From assembly GCA_964035545.1 (NCBI GenBank), contig OZ037767.1, positions 29,183,628-29,247,627 of the forward strand: 64,000 nt of DNA. The letters run 5' to 3'. The notes below the pieces were generated by a model. The model was not told the origin of the DNA and ran no database searches. It saw nothing but the letters and a program-made list of their open reading frames with translations. The translations under genes and the position numbers were made by a program. Below are positions 57,011-64,000 of the stretch, in pieces. Every line of letters starts with the position of its first letter. Position 1 is the stretch's first letter. This stretch comes from Bugula neritina. Its lineage: Eukaryota > Bryozoa > Gymnolaemata > Cheilostomatida > Bugulidae.

Positions 57011-57022
57011 CTTGTATTTCAT
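57011..57022 (-). CDS. Candidate first coding exon of the neurotrophin (MKYK)
   Basis: On the minus strand ATGAAATACAAG is followed at once by a strong donor GTGAGAT. It ends in phase 0 and so joins exactly to KEDNSILLTLIMIFTLSRA at 54087. The product starts MKYKKEDNS and then the hydrophobic core, a well-formed signal peptide with a basic n-region and a cleavage site after SRA. The intron would be 54088-57010. Other start exons are possible, and the in-frame ATG at 54052-54054 would give a shorter signal peptide. Confidence 0.5.
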
Positions 57023-60000
57023 GTTGACTAGTTGTAGTATAAATGTGATTCAAGTCTCGATATGATTAAGTAATCCAGTAGCAGGAAATCCACTAAAAAG
57101 TTCTTTGTTCAGATTTGCCAACTTTCTAACACAAGGCTGTGAAATGGTACATGCGCACAACTATCAGTAGCCAGTCACCTTGCTGAAGCTAACAATGGCT
57201 TTTTATTAGATTTTTATGCAAAGTTATTTGTCTTTCTGAGGTTAAACTTGACATTACTACACTTTGACATATATTGAAAGTATTGTGCTCGTATTGCAAT
57301 TTATATATTCTATGCTTGCGGATTGAATCACTCAGCCAATCACATGGCTTGTTATAAAACAGCACCTTCACGTAATTATATGGACACAAACAGTCTCAGG
57401 TATCTAATAGTGTTGGTTATACATATAAATAGCCCCAAGCTAATGAAATATTAATGGCTTACATTATTATTTATATCGAGTTCTAGGTGTATAATAACTT
57501 AATCTACTATCATGACACTTCAGTCACTTTTCATTCTCAACCGGCATAAAGAGAGTATGTTCCGGACCTCCTTAGCAGTGCTGATTGTTCAAATAGAGAC
57601 CAAACAAATATGGGGCTCAAGTTCTTCCACCCCCTCAATATTTCTACATGAAATACTATGCTAATTGCAGAAAAAAAGCTGACTCATGAAATATAAGCTT
57701 GCTTTCAATACTTGAGCAGAAATACTGATTTTCAGTTATATATGTTGCGATCTCAACCATAAACTTAGTTGCACCGTAACTTTGTTTTCTTTTTAACTTA
57801 TTGGGTAGCTTTATATATTTTTAATTGTGTCTGTGTAAAGCAAACCCAATTATAAAGCAAAGAAATTTAGGCTTTCTGGTGTAATTTCTTTTTACAAATA
57901 TGTAGTTATGATATATGTTGGTTCATTTTTTAACTTGTAAAGTTGAAAAATTAACTCTCAACAACAACATTTCCTCAAATCCTTTAGAATTTCCTTTATG
58001 CTGGAAAGTAATATCAAACTCAATATGATTTAACTGTGTATTCAATAAACAAAATGTACTTTAAATTAAGTGCTAAAGTAGTCTAATTATCAAAGTGCAG
58101 CTGCTGAAGCTTTCATTGTAAATATATTAAAAAATGTTTTGAATTTTGATCTTCAAACTGCATCTTACACGCATCTTATTTTAACTAAGAATTTGTTAGT
58201 CTTTGTATCTGTATAACTTGTAGCTGCGTGGTCAATACACCACTGGTATTTCACGTTTGTAGTCGCAGATAAAGTTGAATGGTAAATTTTTAGTTTAGAT
58301 TAATTTTCATTCTGTAACATCAACATCTTTAACTTCAAAGTAACATATTCTTATCTGAACATTCTGGCTATTTTAGAGGTTTAAAAAATTAAATTTATCA
58401 ACAATATTATTTTATACTATAATGATATAGGCCTACTTTTAATAACTGTTAAACTCTACAAACTTATTCAACTCTTGGCAAGTCTACCCTGTGCAATGTG
58501 CTGTAACGAAACCCATTTACCAAAACTTTGAAATATATGCTATTTCTTCATAATTATACTAATGTATTATAATTTTAAAATCTATTTAAAACTATAACCA
58601 AGCAAGTTAGTTTACACAGCATTCATAATTGATAAGAAATTAACTTTTTTTATCAATAACTCAATGAAAATCATGACGTAGTTTGAATTCAAGCTGCAGT
58701 ATTTTATTACTGAAAATTCTCAACACACAATGTTTAGCTTTTTGCTAATAGGAAATTAAATTCATTTAAGTTTTACTGTATTTCATTTTTCAAGTGAATA
58801 GGTTACGTTTGCTGACATGTGGTCATGAGGGTGGGTAGGGCAGTGAAAACAATGCTGCCAAGACATTGTGTCACAGATGGGATGATGTCACATCTAATAA
58901 GATCCTCGTTTGCCAGTGAAATAAAATGTTAATCAAAAAATTATCAAATCTTTAGAACTTATGTTTTGTGTAAAGAAGAGCACACGTAACAAAACAATAA
59001 ATACCAATAAGGTTTTACGAATGAAATCACTTCCATTAGCCTATCTAGTTTAAGTGAAACTCGAGCCTGCATTATTCTTTAAGTTACACCACCAATTATA
59101 TAAAGCCTTTCGGATATGAGCCAACCACCTATAAATCTATCTATAAAATAATGCAGCCATTGAAATAAATGAGCTCAGGAAACGCATCTTATGTATTTGA
59201 GAATCATCCTTCAAGCAGGCGTTTGCCATTACGTCATAGCTTTATTTATGGCCGTATAAGTTACACAGTATATGCAGTACTGTTATTTTACTCATAGTAA
59301 TGAGTCTATAAAATGTAAATTAATATCAGTATAAATAATGATTACACAAGCCTTATTAATTTAAAATCAATTTCTTATTACCTAAAGTCATAATAAATAA
59401 TACTGACCAATTCTTGGCATACCATGTTTGTTGCATTTTTTAGGCTGTTGTTTGGCAATCAGTAAGGCTTTGATTAAAAGATGTTGCAAATCATATTTGA
59501 TTACACTAGCATATATGTTATATTGCACACATATTACACACATACACATATTACAAAGATATATTACAGATTAATGTATGTTATAGTTCAAATTAATAGA
59601 TCAGTTGACGGCAACTTTTTAAAGCTTACTCAATTTTTTCAAGATATGATTGAAATTTGGTCAGTTAAATTGATAGAGAGAAATGTTATCTCAAATGTAT
59701 CTAGACAATAGTAAAATACCTCCACATTATATCATATAATATTACACGAATGAACAATATAACTGAAGAACCAAAATAGAAAGAAATATGAAGAAGGTGT
59801 TCAGTTATGCATTGTAGAGCACATGATGTTACGTGATGGAGATTTTTCACAGTTCAAACACAGCAATGTGTAAATTTAGTGTGAAATTACAATTCATGCC
59901 ACTCGAAAATTTGCATCCAAATATGGTAATGAGAAAATAGAGGATTTAGTTTCTTTGTGACTTGAAAAAATATTCTGTTTGTGGTTGTATTTAGTGAATA

Positions 60001-63000
60001 CATTATAATCATTATATCACTTGCTGCATCAGTAAACACTAGAAAATAAATAGTCCTTGGTATAAGATGTAAACAAACATATATACAACATTAACAACTC
60101 AAGAATGCTTCATACTAAAACGCTGCCAATAAGTATTGTAAATATTTATTATACTAAAAATACTCTTTCAATAATTTTAATTTCAATGCTAGAGAGAAAG
60201 CAGCTTTTAGCTAGAGAAAAAAAAGAATAACACATTTTGATAGATTCTAAAAGCTAAGAGGCATACTATTCATTTCTTTTCAACAAAACTACTAGCTGTA
60301 TAAATTAAAAGGTCACGACCTACAAGCCAACACTGTCTGTTTTGGTGCACTAATGTTTGTAAAGAAATGCTTGGCAAGATTTGAAATTAGAGCTGACGGT
60401 CGTTAATTTAGCAGCCATGGTGGCAGTCGTATTATGAATAATATTATTATCTTTGCTTTGTATACCTGTAGGTACATTACTCAGAAAATATTTCTACACA
60501 TGAGTGTGCAGCAATAAAGTTTAGTGTTAGATCAAAGGAATTGTGTGGCAATATTATTAATAACTTGAAATTTGACTACACAACGCAAGGCCTGACTCAT
60601 CTAGGCTGGAATACGAGAGTTAGGAATGACAAGCACGATAGCATGCCATGCCTAACATTCTTATCCGTTACATAACATCATTATTATACTATACTAGGCA
60701 TCTTACGAAAAGTTCACCATGCAGCTATAAGAGTAGTATGATATTGGTATGCATAGCTGCAGGATTTGATGCGCATGAATTGAGAAACTAAAAATATTTA
60801 CTATAATTATATTTATTTAATACATTGCTTTGTAGCTTTATTTATGCCATTATTGTATGTTTGTTTCATTATGTTACTTAAAAAATTATGCAAAGTTTTA
60901 TATAATTAATGCTATAACAAAAAGCAAACTATAAAACAGGCCTACATATAAATTACATTTATCTTTCTTCATTCAGGCTGAAATTTTCTTCATAAAGCTA
61001 AATAATTAATGGCTTTTATGCTACTTTAATAACAAAGAACACGAATTTAATTAAAATCTGTAAGAAATGAGAATTATATTGCTTTTGTGATTTATAATAA
61101 TAGGAGCTCTGATAGCCTTCTGTCAATTTATGCATTGAACTATAATCTATCTTCGATCTAAGTCTGTTCAAAGGGAATAGATGCTAAAAGTTTAGAAAAG
61201 TTTTGCAATAAATTTCCTCTTATAGGATGATAGACTTTTATTCTCCCTCAGGTTATTTATCTTTTCTGGGAAATGTGCTCAACACAGACACATTTATACT
61301 AATGTGTTGATGTATCAACACCTTTTGTGTACATTCAGTTTCCAACAACAGAAAGTGTAAACCTTCATCTGTCCATGAGTCTTTGCATCACACTGCAGCA
61401 GCAGCAATAACAGCAGCAGCAGCAGCAGCAATAGTAAGCTCAAGTTTTAGTCTTGGCCAGACTTCACAATTAAGCTAATATAATTAAATTATGTTAAAGA
61501 ATGAAAAGGTGGGCCACACCCAGTCCTGTGTAACTTTAGAACATTTGGGGGCCGTCACAAGAGAGCTCAGGTTTTCCCAGTAAACTGTTGAACCCCAAAA
61601 AGTCTTGCCAGTGTATTAAATATCCTAAGATGTGAACGGTGTGACAATATCTCATTTTAACACCAGCTGTTGGTATTAAATGAGCTAAAATTAACAAAAG
61701 CCCCAAAAATGCACGCATTGAATACTATGCATAGCTAATATGTAAAAGATCACGTCTAAAGCTTGAATGTTGCCATGTTGCCTTGTTCACACAGTGACAC
61801 AGTTTGAATCTGCATTATATATAGCTGTCTACGTGCACCTAAGTGCTCTGTGTACTTTTATAGCAACACCCATTGACATTGAGCTGCCAATTTGATTGAT
61901 CATATACAATAACTTATATAACAATTTTTGTTGTAGTTGGGAGTAGATAACTTCTAAGGTTCAGTCCACAACTAGCGTTTAGGTTTCTGTAAATTAAGCT
62001 GTAATATTCCATTTGGAAACTGGTCATGGCCAAAGGTAGCAAAATAATTTTTGTTTTTTAATTTGTTTGAGAATTTTAATTGGCGCCATTGAGCAAACTA
62101 ACATAAAAAATTAAAATCAGTTGAATTGTTGCATATAATTCTAATAGTTTTTAGCTTTAATAAGCACTTTATAGCAAAAATGTTGAATATAATATTATTT
62201 ATATTGCACAGGGATTAACAATTGTGCGCTTGTAGTTGCATAAGTTTAAAAACTTTTTAACTTCTCTAGCACTTTTTTTAGTTTGTAATAATGCAGGTTT
62301 ATTTTACATGCTTGCCCAGTAAATGCTGAATTGGAAGATGAGGCTGTAATTATTTTACCATTACCAATACTAGTACCAATACTGGTGTCAGCACCATTAT
62401 ATATTTTTTACCATCTATTACCTATTTTGTAGTTTTCAGAACTTCATTCTCAGAAAAATTTACTAAAACGAAAGTGTGACTTTTAGCATCTGATTTCTAA
62501 AATTATGTACCAATTTTATTCCAATTTACACTTGCAATATATCATATTAGCTGTAGGTTCTAAGTATTAGTTTTTATAGTTTACAATCAAACCAACTTTT
62601 CTTGCTACTCAAGAATTTTGTCAAAAGCTGTTATTGTTAGCATCTGAATTTGTAACCTAGCAACTTCCACATCCTGTTCCTTATGAATATTTATAAAAGC
62701 TTAATTGCGGCCCTACCTGGGTCATAACGAACTTTTGGTTTGTCTCAACATGCAGCAAACATCCTGTTAATCTACAGATTTTCTAAAGAGTTCAAGAACT
62801 TCTTTTTTAGCTGTTTGCACAATCTAACCTGTTGAATTTAAAATACTTTAAAAAATACCAGCTGTTGGCTATTCAAATTTGCCCAGTGCTGTTTCTCAAA
62901 ACGATGTGATAGTCAAAAGCTCTGAGACACACTTCAAAACAATTGAAACTATGAAAAGTTTCAGTCTTTTAATATTTAAGCCTTATAAAATATTAAACCT

Positions 63001-64000
63001 CTAAGGTCTTCATGGCTACTGTCATTTTTCGGAATGAATCAAATAACTTAAGTACTTGGATTTCATAAGCAATTTGTTCATCTGCTTACCATTAGGTTAT
63101 TGACAAGTCTTCAAAGCTCAGAGCTTCTGGAACTCTGGATGTACTTTGGAGGTCAGGTTTAGAGCTTCTTCCTGACCTTATACTGCTTATTACTTCAAAG
63201 AGATTCTGACTTCTTTCTCAGCACAAACTAAAACATATATTTCTAATCAACTGCAGTTGTAAGTTATAAATTCTCTCATCACCTTCCCTTCCATTTCCTC
63301 AAATTCTAAAAAGACATGAACATGGCACTGATGAAATTTAAAATACTTTGTTACATTGTTTTGAGAGAAATTTACATACTAAAGTTGATTTAGACATTTT
63401 AGGTAAACACTTTTACTTCATGCACCTGACTGCTACTGTAAACTTTGCAAAGACCTGTCTGCTTCAATCATATAGTTAACAGGTCATGTGACTATGCTGA
63501 ATGCCAGCAACATGTATCTAGAAGTGAATATTGTAAGGGTATTACTATAGAATACCACAAGCTTTCAATTCCTGCATAATGAAAACTTAAAAGATTCAGT
63601 AAACCAACACCCTAGTGGAATATTTCTAATACGACATCTCCTTGAGAAAGGACAGTGTATGCAAATTTAGTAGAGATATAAGATCTTCGCAGATATAGTA
63701 AGTACAATTACATTTCTGTATCAGGATCTAGCGGATAAAAGGATGTTATCAAAAATTGACATGGGAAGCGAACAGCATGGTATATATTACCAAAAGAACT
63801 ATGCCTGAACCTTAGTGCATGCTGGCTATTGTTTTGGAAAACAATTGATCATGATTCATTCTCATTATTCAATTACAGCTCTGTATTTTATAATACTAAG
63901 TTGACATTTCAAAAAAGTGGGATTATTTAAAGAAACTTTCTCCGTGTAGAAATGTAATACATACAATATAATTATAACGAATTAGATTGTAGTGTACAAA
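57023..64000. other. Non-coding region upstream of the neurotrophin
   Basis: About 7 kb with no convincing exon on either strand; open frames are under 80 codons and low in information. It should hold the neurotrophin promoter and 5' UTR, but I cannot point to a core promoter. The only simple repeat of note is the CAG tract at 61394-61432. Confidence 0.5.
61394..61432 (+). repeat. CAG/CAA/TAA trinucleotide microsatellite
   Basis: GCAGCAGCAGCAATAACAGC followed by six further GCA units and an AATAG end. TAA and TAG interrupt one frame, and there is no exon context, so it is taken as non-coding. Confidence 0.9.

Noticed and set aside
61394-61432. CAG repeat as a polyglutamine coding tract
   Set aside because: Interrupted by TAA and TAG in the CAG frame, with no exon or gene context.
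1-64000. Bacterial-type features (operons, CRISPR arrays, phage or insertion sequences)
   Set aside because: The genes have many introns with GT/AG sites and belong to animal families. The repeats are tandem arrays without the spacer structure of CRISPR.

Overview
The window is nuclear DNA of an animal. It is AT-rich, its genes are cut into many short exons with GT/AG boundaries, and it encodes families found only in animals: a TRIM-NHL protein, a PMP22/claudin-type tetraspan protein, a perlecan-like basement-membrane protein and a neurotrophin. A neurotrophin argues for a bilaterian. The AT-rich, intron-dense style would suit a lophotrochozoan-type invertebrate, but this is inference and I cannot name the species.

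Layout. (1) 1-10877, + strand: the 3' part of a TRIM2/TRIM3-type gene (RING second half, B-box, coiled coil, filamin repeat, NHL propeller). Its 5' end lies off the window. (2) 12145-14015, + strand: a four-exon TMEM47/PMP22/claudin-superfamily gene with a minisatellite just after its stop. (3) 15114-50062, - strand: a very large perlecan-like gene. I traced 56 exons, about 8.56 kb of coding sequence and about 2850 residues: a Cys-rich exon, one Ig, an EGF cluster, 18 more Ig domains, a laminin-G-like module, an EGF, a Gly/Ser repeat region and a C-terminal laminin G domain. Its first exon is not identified. (4) 53455-57022, - strand: a neurotrophin precursor with a furin site and all six knot cysteines. 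A 12-nt first coding exon is proposed 2.9 kb upstream. (5) 57023-64000: no gene recognised.

Genes 2 and 3 converge; genes 3 and 4 are in tandem on the - strand. Exons were chained by matching splice phase across each junction, which works everywhere in gene 3 except Ig-9, where one base appears to be missing.

The most unusual structural theme is that three short tandem arrays straddle splice sites: a 14-copy, 33-bp array over the B-box donor, a 19-bp array over an NHL exon acceptor, and a 34-bp array over the donor of Ig-11. The first preserves the reading frame in every unit and could give a protein with a variable number of zinc-knuckle-like repeats. The neurotrophin is the gene of greatest biological interest.
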